From Comamonas testosteroni (GTDB lineage Bacteria > Pseudomonadota > Gammaproteobacteria > Burkholderiales > Burkholderiaceae_C), in NCBI RefSeq assembly GCF_000761245.1, contig NZ_AWOR01000068.1, forward strand, positions 310,001 to 374,000: a stretch of DNA of 64,000 nt, read 5' to 3'. Position 1 is the first letter of the stretch; every line of letters begins with the position of its first letter. The notes under the pieces were generated by a model. It was not told where the DNA came from, did no database searches, and saw only the letters and a program-made list of their open reading frames with translations. Shown here one piece after another: positions 42,787 through 51,705 of this stretch. A program made the translations under genes and the position numbers.

Positions 42787-42881
42787 ATTTTTTAATAGCA
42801 TTCAGCGCATGAAAATAAAGGGTTTCAATGCTTTTATGCATTGAAACCCTTTACTCATTGGCGAAAGCAGCTATTAAATTT
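42787..42881. repeat. Full copy of the long hairpin repeat, bidirectional terminator
   Basis: Outer arms TTTAATAGC and GCTATTAAA and inner arms AAAGGGTTTCAATGC and GCATTGAAACCCTTT (about 42817-42853) form one long hairpin between two convergent genes. The inner stem of 15 bp is perfect, and T-rich sequence follows it on the minus strand. It probably terminates both transcripts. Positions are accurate to about one base. Confidence 0.75.
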
Positions 42882-42889
42882 TCTGTCTC

Positions 42890-43867
42890 TCACGGAGACT
42901 GGCGCTCGAGTGCGGTGCGGATCTGCTGCGCATTGGCCTGCATGGCCTGGGGGCCGCTGCTGCCCAGCAAATACCAGAGCTGCGGATCGACGAACACCAG
43001 CTGCTGCTTGCGGCCCGCACGCGTGCTCTTGATGATGTCGTTGTCGAACAGCACCCGCGACGGCAGGACCGGCTGGCCGTCCTTGTCCCTGGTGCTGCCC
43101 GTGCCCGCATTGCGGTCGATCACGAACAGCCATTCGGGGTCGATCCTGGCGATATCGTCCATCTTCAGCGCAATGCCGCGCGCCTGTGCCGGGTCTGCGG
43201 GCAGGGCTGGCTTGATGCCCAGCACGTCATGCAGCAGACCGAAGCGCGAGCCCGGCGTCTGGGCGCTCATGTTTTGGTTGACGGCCAGCACCAGCAGGCC
43301 CGGTGCAGCCCGGGCCGCGACGGCGCGGGTGGCCTCGACTTCGCTGCGCACCTGCTGCATGAGCTGCGCGCCCTGCGCCTGCTTGCCCCAGAGGCTTGCC
43401 AGTGCGGTCACATTGCGCTGCATATCGCCGAGCAAGTCCTTGCCCGAGGTGCTCAGATCCAGCGTGGGCGCGATACGGCTCAGCGCTTCGTACTTGCTGG
43501 CCGAGCGGCCGGCCACCACGATCAGATCGGGACGGATGCGGCTCAGCGCCTCGTATTCGGGCTCAAACAGCGATCCCGCCACCTGGTAGCGGGCATCGGC
43601 GTAGCCGGCCAGATAGGCGGGGAAATGAACCCTGGGCACTCCCGTCACCGGCAGCTTGAGCGCCTGCATGGTGTCAAGCGAAGCCAGGTCGTACACCACC
43701 ACGCGCTGAGGAACCAGGAGCAGCTCGGTCACGCCCCGGGCATGCTCGACCTGCATGCGGGCGGGCTGGGCCGCAGACGGCCGGGCCGCCTGCGTTTGCG
43801 CCCAGGCGGAGCCGGCCATCATCAGCAGTGCCAGAGTGGCGGCGCGGCGGCTGTTCGGTTGTTGCAT
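42890..43867 (-). CDS. Siderophore ABC transporter substrate-binding protein
   Basis: A 325-residue periplasmic binding protein of the FatB/CeuE type. After a signal peptide (LALLMMAGSAWAQ) come VVVYDLASLDTMQALKLPVTGVP and LIVVAGRSASKYEALSRIAPTLDLS, typical of this class. It follows a TonB-dependent receptor by 80 bases on the same strand. Together they would take a ferric siderophore from the outer membrane to the periplasm. Permease and ATPase genes are absent here. Confidence 0.85.
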   Translation of the reverse strand: MQQPNSRRAATLALLMMAGSAWAQTQAARPSAAQPARMQVEHARGVTELLLVPQRVVVYDLASLDTMQALKLPVTGVPRVHFPAYLAGYADARYQVAGSLFEPEYEALSRIRPDLIVVAGRSASKYEALSRIAPTLDLSTSGKDLLGDMQRNVTALASLWGKQAQGAQLMQQVRSEVEATRAVAARAAPGLLVLAVNQNMSAQTPGSRFGLLHDVLGIKPALPADPAQARGIALKMDDIARIDPEWLFVIDRNAGTGSTRDKDGQPVLPSRVLFDNDIIKSTRAGRKQQLVFVDPQLWYLLGSSGPQAMQANAQQIRTALERQSP

Positions 43868-43947
43868 GAAGAACCTTGAAAAGCAAAACGGAAGAAAAGT
43901 CGGCAGCCAGTTGCCGCTCATCCCGGCAACGGCTGCGATGGCGACAA

Positions 43948-45969
43948 TCAGAACTTGACGTTCATGCCCAGCCAGTAGCGGCGGCCGTCGAGCACGGTGT
44001 CGTAATTGACGCCGTCATAGATGACCTGCTTGTCCAGCAGGTTGTAGATGCCCGCGTACAGCGTGACGGTCTTGTTGAGCTTGTAGGAGCCGCCCAGGTC
44101 CAGCATGGTGTAGCTCTTCTGGGTGAAGCTGCCCGAGGATGCCCCGCCCGTGGGCGCGCTTTCCTCGCCGCGGTAGGACGCCTTGAGCCAGCCGTTGAGC
44201 TGGGCCGTGGGGCTCCAGTCCAGCGAGACATTGAACAGATGGCGCGGCAACTGGTTCAGCGGCAGGCCGGCAAACTGGCCGCTCTTTTGCTCGGACTTGG
44301 TGAAGGTGTAGTTGGTCTTCAGGCGCAGCGTCTTGCTCAGCTGGGTGCCCAGCGTGGCCTCCACGCCGCGCGTGATGGCGTTGTCCACATTGATGTTCGT
44401 GGTGGGCACGCGGCCCGAGCTGTTGAGCGGGCCGCAGCTGGGGCAGGCCACGCGGGTGATCTTGTCCTCGAACTCGTTGTCGAACACCGTCAGCCCTGCC
44501 GTGGTGCCGGCGCCGCTGTCGTAGAGCACGCCGATTTCCTTGGTCAGCGAGGTCTCGGGCTTCAGGTCGGGGTTGCCGTAGATATTGCCGCCACGGCTGC
44601 TCTGGCCCCAGTCACCCACGGTCTGGCGCAGCGACGGGGCGCGAAAGCCCGTGGAGACGCCGCCCTTGACCGTCCATTGCGCCGCCGGATTCCACACGCC
44701 ATACAGGCGCGGGCTGACCTGGCCGCCGGCCTGGCTGTCATGGTCGTAGCGCAGGCCGCCGGTCAGTGCGAAGTCCTTGTGAAGGCGCCACTCGTCCTCG
44801 GCAAACACGGCCCACTGGCTGCGGTTGATGCTGGTGCGGCTGGCATTGGGCAAGGTGTTGGTGGTGGTGTCCGTCAGGTCCTGCTCGTTGTAGCTCACGC
44901 CCGTGGTCATCAGATGGCTGGCCCCCAGCGGCGCCACCCAGCTGCTGTTGAAGACCGTGTTCTTGATGGTCATGTCGCGCGACAGATTGCGCGTCTTCTC
45001 CTGCTGCAGATAGGTGTCCGAAGATGCCCAGCCCCAGCGTCCCTTGTGCTGCAGCGAGAAGTTGTCACGCTCGAATTGGCGGTCGCTGAGTGCAGCCGTG
45101 GCCGCCAGCGTCTTGCCCGGCGTCGAGGTGTAGTGCTGCTTGCCCGTGCCCAGCTCGGCAATGATGTCGTGGTCCTTGTTGGGCGTCAGCGCCAGCTTGA
45201 CGTTGAGCGCGCGGTTGTCATAGTCGTTGTAGCCGTTGAGGATGTTGTCCTCGCCGCGCTTGTTGTAGTTGCCGTAGATGCTCAGGCCCAGCAGATCGGT
45301 CTGTATGGGGCCGGACAGATAGAAATTGCTCTGGTAGATATTGCCCGAGGAAGAGCGCTCCTGCAGCGTGGCCTCGGTGCGGATGGAGCCCATCCACTCC
45401 TTGGCCACCTTGCGTGTGATGATGTTGATCACGCCGCCCATGGCGTCCGAGCCGTAGAGCGAGGACATGGGGCCGCGCACCACCTCGATGCGCTCTATCG
45501 CCTCCAGCGGCGGCACCCAGCTCTGGTCGGTGCCGGTGGAGCCGTTGGCCTGGGTTTCGCGCGTGTTGGTGCGCTTGCCATCCACCAGGATCAGGGTGTA
45601 GTTCACGCCCATGCCACGCAGGCTGATGTCGTTGGAATTGTTGTCCGAAGGCACCAGATTCACGCCGGGCACGTCGCGCAGCGCATCATGCAGATTGTTG
45701 TAGCTGCCTTTTTCGAGCTCTTCGCGCGTGATGACGGAAATCGATGCGGGCGCATCCTTGATCTCCTGCTCGAAGCCCGAGGCCGTCACCACCACGGTCT
45801 CCAGAGATTTCTCCTGAGCCGCCGTCAGCCCCTGGGTCAGCAGGCCGGCCGCCGCCAGCGCCATGCCCAGCATGGGACGCAGTGGCCGGCGGGCGGTGGA
45901 CAGAGGACGGGAAGACGAAGAGGCGCAGGCCGTGGCGAAGCCTGCAGCAGCGGCTGCATGAATTTGCAT
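43948..45969 (-). CDS. TonB-dependent siderophore receptor (FepA/CirA type)
   Basis: A 673-residue outer-membrane receptor. A long signal region ends near GLTAAQE, followed by the TonB box LETVVVTAS, the plug domain (ELEKGSYNNLHDALRDVPGVNLVPS, RIEVVRGPMSSLYGSDAMGGVINIIT) and a 22-strand barrel ending in the aromatic ...GMNVKF. The start MQIHAAAAAG at 45969 is the best of several. A Fur-like site lies 235 bases upstream. The closest classes are the ferric enterobactin and colicin I receptors, so a catecholate siderophore is plausible. Confidence 0.92.
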   Translation of the reverse strand: MQIHAAAAAGFATACASSSSRPLSTARRPLRPMLGMALAAAGLLTQGLTAAQEKSLETVVVTASGFEQEIKDAPASISVITREELEKGSYNNLHDALRDVPGVNLVPSDNNSNDISLRGMGVNYTLILVDGKRTNTRETQANGSTGTDQSWVPPLEAIERIEVVRGPMSSLYGSDAMGGVINIITRKVAKEWMGSIRTEATLQERSSSGNIYQSNFYLSGPIQTDLLGLSIYGNYNKRGEDNILNGYNDYDNRALNVKLALTPNKDHDIIAELGTGKQHYTSTPGKTLAATAALSDRQFERDNFSLQHKGRWGWASSDTYLQQEKTRNLSRDMTIKNTVFNSSWVAPLGASHLMTTGVSYNEQDLTDTTTNTLPNASRTSINRSQWAVFAEDEWRLHKDFALTGGLRYDHDSQAGGQVSPRLYGVWNPAAQWTVKGGVSTGFRAPSLRQTVGDWGQSSRGGNIYGNPDLKPETSLTKEIGVLYDSGAGTTAGLTVFDNEFEDKITRVACPSCGPLNSSGRVPTTNINVDNAITRGVEATLGTQLSKTLRLKTNYTFTKSEQKSGQFAGLPLNQLPRHLFNVSLDWSPTAQLNGWLKASYRGEESAPTGGASSGSFTQKSYTMLDLGGSYKLNKTVTLYAGIYNLLDKQVIYDGVNYDTVLDGRRYWLGMNVKF

Positions 45970-46201
45970 GATGAGTTTGGAAAAAGATGCACATCGACCA
46001 GGCACGGCTGCGCCCCATGGCCAGGGCCACGGAAAGCAGGTGCCGGTCAGCGAAGCATTCGCGCTGTTGGAGTGATGAAGAAGGCAATCACGATCTGCGC
46101 ATGAGATCGTCCCTGGCTACACCATGCAGCGGGGCATGGCGGCATGCGGCCATTCAATGGGCATGCCTGGCTGAGTCAAAGATTACCGCAAGGTCTTCTT
46201 G

Positions 46202-46220
46202 TTGCGAATGGTTCTCATTT
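46202..46220 (-). promoter_or_regulatory. Fur-box-like site upstream of the TonB receptor
   Basis: The minus strand reads AAAATGAGAACCATTCGCA, which agrees with the core of a Fur box (AATGAGAA-N-ATTC-type) at most positions. It lies in the 360-bp gap between the DUF445 and receptor genes, upstream of the receptor. The rest of this gap is AT-rich near 46190-46270 and shows no other gene. Confidence 0.55.
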
Positions 46221-46329
46221 TAAACATAAACAGCAAGCATTCGAAAGAATTTTTACTGTTAAGTACTTTGACCAGGCCAGAACCAGCGTCGCCCGGCATC
46301 GGAATGCGCTACTGCGCCGTGAAAGGGCT

Positions 46330-47655
46330 TTAGCCCAGCCAGGCCAGCAGGCTGCGCCACAGGGCCGCAGCATGCGAGATGAGAAACAGCAGCAAACCGA
46401 TGGCCCCGCCCACCAGCGTGCCGTTGATGCGTATGTACTGAAGATCCTTGCCGATATGCGCCTCGATCAGCGTGGCCAGCTGCTCGGCATCCCAGCGCTG
46501 CACCGTGTCGGCAATATGGCGGGCGATGAACTGCGAGACATCGGGCGCCAGCGTCGTCGCCCAGCGCTTGAGGCGCTCGTTCATGGACTCGCGCAGTGCC
46601 TCGTCATGCGCCAGAGCCTGGCCCAGCCAGCGCCCCATCACGGCGGCGCGCCGCGCCATGGCCGAATTCTCGTCGGCCAGATCACGCTCCAGCCTGGCGC
46701 GCCAGCCGGCCCACAGCTCGCGCAGGTAGACAGCCAGCTTCTCGTCGTGCAGCAGATAGTTGCGCAGCTTTTCCACACGCTCGGCGTAGGCCGGGTCGTT
46801 CTGCAGACCATCGATCAGGCGCTGTATCGAGTTGTCGAAGGCCTGGCGCAAACGGTGGCCGGGGTTCTGGGCCACATCCTGCAGCAGGCTGTCGAGAGCG
46901 CTGGCAATCACGCTGGCGCCCTTGTCACTGAGCCAGTCGGTGGGCAGCATTTTTTCCTTGATCGGGTGCTCGCGCTTGAGCCAGACCACGATGGTCTGCG
47001 CGATCATCACATGGGTCTGCTCCTGGCGCAGCACGCGGCTGATGCGCGCCAGCACATCGTCGAGCACCTCCTGGTGACGCCCGCCCGCCGTCAGCCCCGA
47101 CAGCAGCGAAGCGGCCGCGCGCGACAGATCCACATGCTGCATCACGGCCTTGAGCGACTGGGTCAGAAACTTCTCGACCTGCTTGTCCTGCACCATCTCC
47201 AGCGCGGCCAGTGCCAGCCGCGCCACCTGTCTGCCCAGCAGTTGGCTGTTGGCGGGAGCCGTCAGCCAGTCGGCCAGCGCCTGGGCCGGGTTGTTGCGCT
47301 CGATCAGCGCCACCAGCGAAGGCGCGTCGAGAAACTTGTCGCGCACGAAAGTGGCCAGGTTGCGCCCTATGCGGTCCTTGTTGCGCGGAATGATGGCCGT
47401 GTGCCGCCCCACCAGCGGCAGCGGAATGTGGCGGAACAGCGCCGAGACCGCAAACCAGTCGGCCAGCGCCCCCACCATGGCGGCCTCGCAGATGGCACGC
47501 AGGCACACCAGCCACAGCGGCACGGCCTGGCCCTCCAGCCCCCAGCGCGAGCCCGCCAGCGCCGTGGCGATGAAGCCGGCCGTCACCAGCAGCAGCAAAA
47601 TCAGCGGCAGCCGCTTGGCGCGCTGCAGGGACAGGCGTTGTTCTTCGGTGAGCAT
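46330..47655 (-). CDS. DUF445 membrane protein
   Basis: A 441-residue protein with an N-terminal double membrane segment (LILLLLVTAGFIATALAG and LWLVCLRAICEAAMVGALADWFAVSALF), a long helical cytoplasmic or periplasmic middle, and one C-terminal helix (VGGAIGLLLFLISHAAALW). The segment GALADWFAVSALFRHIPLP is the family signature. DUF445 proteins may be membrane scaffolds; their function is not established. The start MLTEEQRLSL at 47655 was chosen because the residues upstream are unlike the family. Confidence 0.83.
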   Translation of the reverse strand: MLTEEQRLSLQRAKRLPLILLLLVTAGFIATALAGSRWGLEGQAVPLWLVCLRAICEAAMVGALADWFAVSALFRHIPLPLVGRHTAIIPRNKDRIGRNLATFVRDKFLDAPSLVALIERNNPAQALADWLTAPANSQLLGRQVARLALAALEMVQDKQVEKFLTQSLKAVMQHVDLSRAAASLLSGLTAGGRHQEVLDDVLARISRVLRQEQTHVMIAQTIVVWLKREHPIKEKMLPTDWLSDKGASVIASALDSLLQDVAQNPGHRLRQAFDNSIQRLIDGLQNDPAYAERVEKLRNYLLHDEKLAVYLRELWAGWRARLERDLADENSAMARRAAVMGRWLGQALAHDEALRESMNERLKRWATTLAPDVSQFIARHIADTVQRWDAEQLATLIEAHIGKDLQYIRINGTLVGGAIGLLLFLISHAAALWRSLLAWLG

Positions 47656-47807
47656 GGCGCAAGCATAGGCGAGTCGGGCCGGCTCGCCTATGCCTGCGGC
47701 CCCGATGGCCGCGCATGGCCTGCGCTGCACCATTGCGGCAACAGGCGGCAGGCTTTTGCAATTGCACCGAAAATAGCGCTCTTGTATTGCCTGACTCTCG
47801 AGAAATC

Positions 47808-48053
47808 ATGACCGAAGCCACCCGCCCCGAACTGCCCGACCATCTGTCCGTTGACCCTCGCAGCCCCCACCATGTGGCTGCCGTGTTCGAGCACGACATC
47901 GGCATCCGCTTCAACGGCAAGGACCGCTTTGACGTCGAGGAATACTGCGTCAGCGAAGGCTGGGTCAAGGTGCCCGCCGGCAAGACCCTGGACCGCAAGG
48001 GCAAGCCCCTGCTGATCAAGCTCAAGGGCACGGTCGAAGCGTACTACCGTTGA
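47808..48053 (+). CDS. DUF3297 family protein
   Basis: An 81-residue protein: HVAAVFEHDIGIRFNGKDRFDVEEYCVSEGWVKVPAGK, read here only in part, belongs to a small conserved family of unknown function. The start at 47808 is internal to a longer frame that has no ribosome site. It is followed by two short repeat pieces and a terminator hairpin. Confidence 0.8.
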   Translation: MTEATRPELPDHLSVDPRSPHHVAAVFEHDIGIRFNGKDRFDVEEYCVSEGWVKVPAGKTLDRKGKPLLIKLKGTVEAYYR

Positions 48054-48055
48054 CC

Positions 48056-48110
48056 GCCTGAGGCGCTTTGCGCCTGGGCGGCCCTTGCTCGATGCCTCTC
48101 ACTGGGCATT
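48056..48110 (+). repeat. Dispersed 'GGGCGGCCC' intergenic repeat, partial copy 2
   Basis: CTGAGGCGCTTTGCGCCTGGGCGGCCCTTGCTCG-type sequence with CCTCTCACT following: the family landmarks in the opposite orientation to copies 1, 3 and 4. It begins three bases after the DUF3297 stop codon. Confidence 0.6.
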
Positions 48111-48151
48111 CGCCCAGTTCAAAGAGCAATGAGCCCAATCGCCGTCTCAAT

Positions 48152-48240
48152 AAAAAGAGCTGCTCGCGCTGGTTCTGCAATGGTTTCAGATACTTTATGC
48201 ACTGAAACTCAGCAATACCAAGCGCAGGCAGCTCTTTTTT
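48152..48240. terminator. Long hairpin repeat, bidirectional terminator
   Basis: AAAAAGAGCTGC at the left and GCAGCTCTTTTTT at the right enclose inner arms GGTTTCAG and CTGAAACT. The imperfect stem spans about 89 bases and has T-runs on both strands, and it lies between the convergent DUF3297 and hmp genes. It is the best-preserved member of the hairpin family seen also at 42787-42881 and inside the carboxylase gene. Confidence 0.8.
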
Positions 48241-48293
48241 CATGAGCATCCATTTGTTTGCAGATCACAGCGCTCAAAACCGGCGCGCCCAAA

Positions 48294-48337
48294 ACGAGGG
48301 ACGCCTAGCAAGGGCCGAGGCAAAACCGCTCAGGGGG
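48294..48337 (+). repeat. Dispersed 'GGGCCGCC' intergenic repeat, partial copy 3
   Basis: GAGGGACGCC, AGCAAGGGCCG and CCGCTCAGGGGG in that order are the two ends of the family joined with the middle missing. It ends ten bases before the hmp stop codon. Confidence 0.6.
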
Positions 48338-48347
48338 TGCGATAACG

Positions 48348-49526
48348 TCAGGCCAGAGCTTCGGCCGGGCCGAAGAACTCGTAATGCACCTGGGCCTCGG
48401 GCACGCCCAGCTCGCGCAGCGACTGCTTGACGCTGCGCATGAAGCCGCGCGGGCCCAGGAAGTAGACATCGGCATCGCGCGACTCGGGCAGCCACTGGGC
48501 CAGTCGCTCGGTGCTCAGCAGGCCCTGGGCATCGACTTCATCGCCCGCATCCGCCTGGTCGTAGCAATAGCGGCGCGTGAGCTGCTCATGGCTGCTGGCC
48601 AGCGCATCGATCTTCTCGCGAAAGGCGTGCACGCCGCGATCGCGCGCGCAGTGGATGAAGGTGATCTCGCGGCCCGTGGGCAGCGCGGCCTGCAGCATAG
48701 GCAGCGTGGGCGTGATGCCCACACCGCCGCTGATCAGCACCAGGGGCTTGGCGTTGGCCTGCAAGGTGAAGTGGCCGGCAGGCGGGAACAGCTCCAGCGT
48801 ATCGCCCACTTGCAGTTGGTCGTGCAGATGGTTGGAGACCTTGCCGCCGGCCTCGCGCTTGACGCTGATGCGATAGCTCTTGCCGTTGGCAGGCGCCGAC
48901 AGCGAATAGTTGCGGCGCTGCTCCAGGCCGTCGACCACCACGCGCAGACCGATGTACTGGCCGGGCTGATGGGCGATCACCGCGCCGCCGTCCGCCGGCT
49001 CCAGGTAGAACGAGGTGATCTCGGCCGATTCGGCCTGCTTTTGCACCAGCTTGAAGGCGCGCGCACCGCGCCAGCCGCCTTCGGCCGCCGCCGTCTGATC
49101 GTAGGCGCTGCGCTCGGCCGCGATCAGGATATCGGCCAGTTGCTGATAGGCCGCCGCCCAGGCAGCGATCACCTCGTCCGTGGCGATCTCGGCGCCCAGC
49201 ACCTCGCGAATGGCGCGCAGCAGGCAGGTGCCGACGATGGGGTAATGCTCGGCCTGCACCTGCAGCGCCACATGCTTGTTGATGATCTGGGCGGGCAGAT
49301 TGCCCAGGTTTTCCAGGCGGTCGATGTTCTTGGCATACATCAGCACGCTGTGGGCCAGAGCGCGTGGCTGGGCACCGCTTTGCTGGTGAGCCTGGTTGAA
49401 CAGCGGGCGCACCTCGGGGTACTCGCCCAGCATGGTCTGGTAGAAATGCGTGATCAGCGCCTCGCCGCCGGTTTCCAGCAGCGGCACGGTGGCCTTGACG
49501 ATCTCGCGTTGACGTTCGGTAAGCAT
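48348..49526 (-). CDS. hmp: Flavohaemoglobin, nitric oxide dioxygenase
   Basis: A 392-residue cytosolic enzyme that converts nitric oxide to nitrate. The globin domain (residues 1-140) has the proximal His in INKHVALQV near residue 85; the FAD part has QRRNYSLSAP; the NAD part has GGVGITPTLPML. The length and order are those of Hmp. AGGAG precedes the ATG. A sigma-54-type promoter and three NorR-type sites lie in the 159-bp region shared with the divergent norR gene, so NO-dependent activation is expected. Confidence 0.96.
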   Translation of the reverse strand: MLTERQREIVKATVPLLETGGEALITHFYQTMLGEYPEVRPLFNQAHQQSGAQPRALAHSVLMYAKNIDRLENLGNLPAQIINKHVALQVQAEHYPIVGTCLLRAIREVLGAEIATDEVIAAWAAAYQQLADILIAAERSAYDQTAAAEGGWRGARAFKLVQKQAESAEITSFYLEPADGGAVIAHQPGQYIGLRVVVDGLEQRRNYSLSAPANGKSYRISVKREAGGKVSNHLHDQLQVGDTLELFPPAGHFTLQANAKPLVLISGGVGITPTLPMLQAALPTGREITFIHCARDRGVHAFREKIDALASSHEQLTRRYCYDQADAGDEVDAQGLLSTERLAQWLPESRDADVYFLGPRGFMRSVKQSLRELGVPEAQVHYEFFGPAEALA

Positions 49527-49576
49527 GCAAATCTCCTGGTTGCTGCCTTGCCAGCTGCAAGGCTTGAACAGATAAA

Positions 49577-49592
49577 TGCAAACGGCATGCCA
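49577..49592 (-). promoter_or_regulatory. Sigma-54 promoter of hmp
   Basis: The minus strand reads TGGCAT-GCCGT-TTGCA. The consensus is TGGCAC-N5-TTGCA, so only one base differs. It lies 51 bases upstream of the hmp start codon and just downstream of three NorR-type sites. Confidence 0.85.
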
Positions 49593-49633
49593 GCATCAAG
49601 ACCACTGCAAAACAATGGCTTGCAAAAATATGA

Positions 49634-49644
49634 GTCAATATGAC
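49634..49644. promoter_or_regulatory. NorR-type site 1
   Basis: GTCAATATGAC fits the GT-N7-AC rule, with the fuller GTCA-N3-TGAC dyad. It is the site closest to the sigma-54 promoter. Confidence 0.82.
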
Positions 49645-49658
49645 ATTGCTCAATTGAT

Positions 49659-49669
49659 GTCTTTTTGAC
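49659..49669. promoter_or_regulatory. NorR-type site 2
   Basis: GTCTTTTTGAC fits GT-N7-AC, 25 bases from the first site; its inner bases are less symmetric. Confidence 0.7.
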
Positions 49670-49679
49670 GCATAACGCT

Positions 49680-49690
49680 GTCGTTATGAC
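49680..49690. promoter_or_regulatory. NorR-type site 3, overlapping the norR start
   Basis: GTCGTTATGAC fits GT-N7-AC, 21 bases from the second site. It contains the ATG of norR, which suggests that bound NorR also represses its own gene. Confidence 0.72.
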
Positions 49691-51272
49691 AACATCCCAC
49701 ATTCTCAACGCCGTCAGCCCGCTGATCGCCGATCTGGCCCAGGACCTGTCCGAGCGCGAACGCCTGCGCCGTCTGCTGGCCGCACTGCGCAACCTGCTGC
49801 CCGCCGATGCCGTGGCCCTGCTGAAGCTGGAAGGTGAATGGCTGCGCCCCATGGCGATCGACGGCCTGATGCCCGATACGCTTGGCCGACGTTTCCGTCT
49901 GGCCGAGCACCCGCGCTTTGCCCAGTTGCTGGCCGCCGGCCAGGCCATGCGCTTCGAACCCGACAGCCCCCTGCCCGATCCCTATGACGGGCTGGTGGCG
50001 CACAAGGGCCAGGCCATCAGCGAGCTGCATGTGCATGACTGCATGGGCTGCGTGCTGCAGCTGGGCGGCATGCCCTGGGGCCTGCTGACGCTGGATGCAC
50101 TGGAGCCGGGGCGCTTTGCCGACCCTGCGGCGCTGGCCATGCTGCAGGCCTTCAGCAATCTGGCTGCGGCCACCGTGGCCACGGCCGAGCGCGTGCACCA
50201 GCTGTCCCAGCTCGCGCGCGGCGCCACCGGCTCTGCCAGAGCAGCCGCGCCGCAGGAGCGCGGACTGCAGGGCGCAAGCCCCGTCATGCGCCAGCTGCAA
50301 AAAGACATTTCCCTGGTCTCAGCCAGCGATCTTTGCGTGCTCATCACCGGCGAGACCGGCACTGGCAAGGAGCTGGTGGCGCAGGCCGTGCATGCGCAGT
50401 CGGGCCGTGCCGGCAAGCCCATGATCAGCATCAACTGCGCGGCCCTGCCCGACAACCTGGTCGAGAGCGAGCTGTTCGGCCATGTGCGCGGGGCCTTCAC
50501 AGGAGCGCTGAGCGAGCGCAGCGGCAAGTTCGAGCAGGCGCACCAGGGCACGCTGTTCCTCGACGAGGTCGGCGAACTCTCGCTGCCCGTGCAGGCCAAG
50601 CTGCTGCGCGTGCTGCAAAGCGGCCAGCTGCAGCGCCTGGGCTCGGACCGGGAGCACCATGTGGATGTGCGCGTGATCGCCGCCACCAACCGCGACCTGG
50701 CAGCCGAAGTCGGTGCCGGGCGCATGCGCGCGGACTTCTATCACCGCCTCAATGTCTATCCGCTCAATGTGCCGCCGCTGCGCGAGCGCGACAGCGACGT
50801 GCTGCAGCTGGCGGGCTATTTCCTCGAGGAGAACCGCTCCAGGCTCAGGCTAGGCGGTCTGCGCCTGGATGCGGCCGCACAGGCGGCCTTGCTCAATCGC
50901 AGCTGGCCCGGCAATGTGCGCGAGCTCGAGCACTGCATCAGCCGCGCCGTGCTCAGGGCCCTGAGCCGCCATGACGGCAGCGCCAGCCGCGCCGGCTCCA
51001 GGCTGCGCATCGTGACGCTGGGGCTGGCCGATCTCTGGGAGCGGGCCGAGGCGCCAGCCACCGAACAGGCCCCAGCGTCCATGGATCCGGCCACACCGAC
51101 GGCTGCGCCCGAGGCCGGCCTGCGCGCCGCCGTCAGCGCCTATGAACGCCAGCTGGTCAGCTCCAGCCTGGCCCGCCACCAGGGCAGCTGGGCCGCCGCA
51201 GCGCGCGAGCTGCAGCTCGATCGTGCCAATCTGCAGCGCCTGGCCAAGCGGCTTGAGATCGACAGGCCTTGA
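49686..51272 (+). CDS. norR: Nitric-oxide-responsive sigma-54 activator
   Basis: A 528-residue enhancer-binding protein. The N-terminal GAF domain (to about residue 170) senses NO; the AAA+ domain has Walker A GETGTGKE, the sigma-54 contact loop GAFTGA and Walker B LFLDEVGEL; a Fis-type helix-turn-helix ends the protein (SWAAAARELQLDRANLQRLAKRL). The start at 49686 was chosen over 49665 because the GAF domain begins at once. It is divergent from hmp and ends adjacent to the stop codon of an FKBP gene with no gap. Confidence 0.95.
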   Translation: MTTSHILNAVSPLIADLAQDLSERERLRRLLAALRNLLPADAVALLKLEGEWLRPMAIDGLMPDTLGRRFRLAEHPRFAQLLAAGQAMRFEPDSPLPDPYDGLVAHKGQAISELHVHDCMGCVLQLGGMPWGLLTLDALEPGRFADPAALAMLQAFSNLAAATVATAERVHQLSQLARGATGSARAAAPQERGLQGASPVMRQLQKDISLVSASDLCVLITGETGTGKELVAQAVHAQSGRAGKPMISINCAALPDNLVESELFGHVRGAFTGALSERSGKFEQAHQGTLFLDEVGELSLPVQAKLLRVLQSGQLQRLGSDREHHVDVRVIAATNRDLAAEVGAGRMRADFYHRLNVYPLNVPPLRERDSDVLQLAGYFLEENRSRLRLGGLRLDAAAQAALLNRSWPGNVRELEHCISRAVLRALSRHDGSASRAGSRLRIVTLGLADLWERAEAPATEQAPASMDPATPTAAPEAGLRAAVSAYERQLVSSSLARHQGSWAAAARELQLDRANLQRLAKRLEIDRP

Positions 51273-51683
51273 TCAACGGCCCTGGATGCCCAGCAGCTCC
51301 ACATCGAAGTTCAGCGTGGCATTGGGAGGCACGGCGCGGCCCGCGCCGCGTGAGCCGTAGGCAATGGCTGGCGGGCAGGTGAACTTGGCCTTGCCGCCAA
51401 CCTTCATCTTCTGCACGCCCTCGGTCCAGCAGGGGATCACGCCATTGAGCGGGAACTCGATGGGCTGCTTGCGGGCATAGGAGCTGTCGAACTCCTTGCC
51501 GGTATCGGGGAAGTAGCCGCGGTAATGCACCTTGACGGTATCCGTCGCCTTGGGACTGGGGCCGCTGCCTTCGACCTGACTTTCATAGATCAGCCCGCTG
51601 GCGGTGGTGACCGGCGCAGCATGAACCACTGCGCCAGCACCCATGGCCCATACAAGACCGATCACGGAGATTGCTTTTTTCAT
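51273..51683 (-). CDS. FKBP-type peptidyl-prolyl isomerase
   Basis: A 136-residue exported isomerase that speeds cis-trans isomerisation of prolyl bonds in the periplasm. Signal peptide ending VVHAA, then an FKBP domain with VKVHYRGYFPDTGKEFDSSY, GVIPCWTEGVQKM and AIAYGSRGAG, which line the active site. Its stop codon abuts the norR stop codon on the other strand, leaving no terminator between them. Confidence 0.92.
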   Translation of the reverse strand: MKKAISVIGLVWAMGAGAVVHAAPVTTASGLIYESQVEGSGPSPKATDTVKVHYRGYFPDTGKEFDSSYARKQPIEFPLNGVIPCWTEGVQKMKVGGKAKFTCPPAIAYGSRGAGRAVPPNATLNFDVELLGIQGR

Positions 51684-51705
51684 ATCGGATGCGCTGAATA
51701 AACAA

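Noticed and set aside
45970-46329. Possible small genes in the 360-bp gap upstream of the TonB receptor
   Set aside because: Short frames exist but have no ribosome site, signal peptide or recognisable motif. Only a Fur-like site could be supported.
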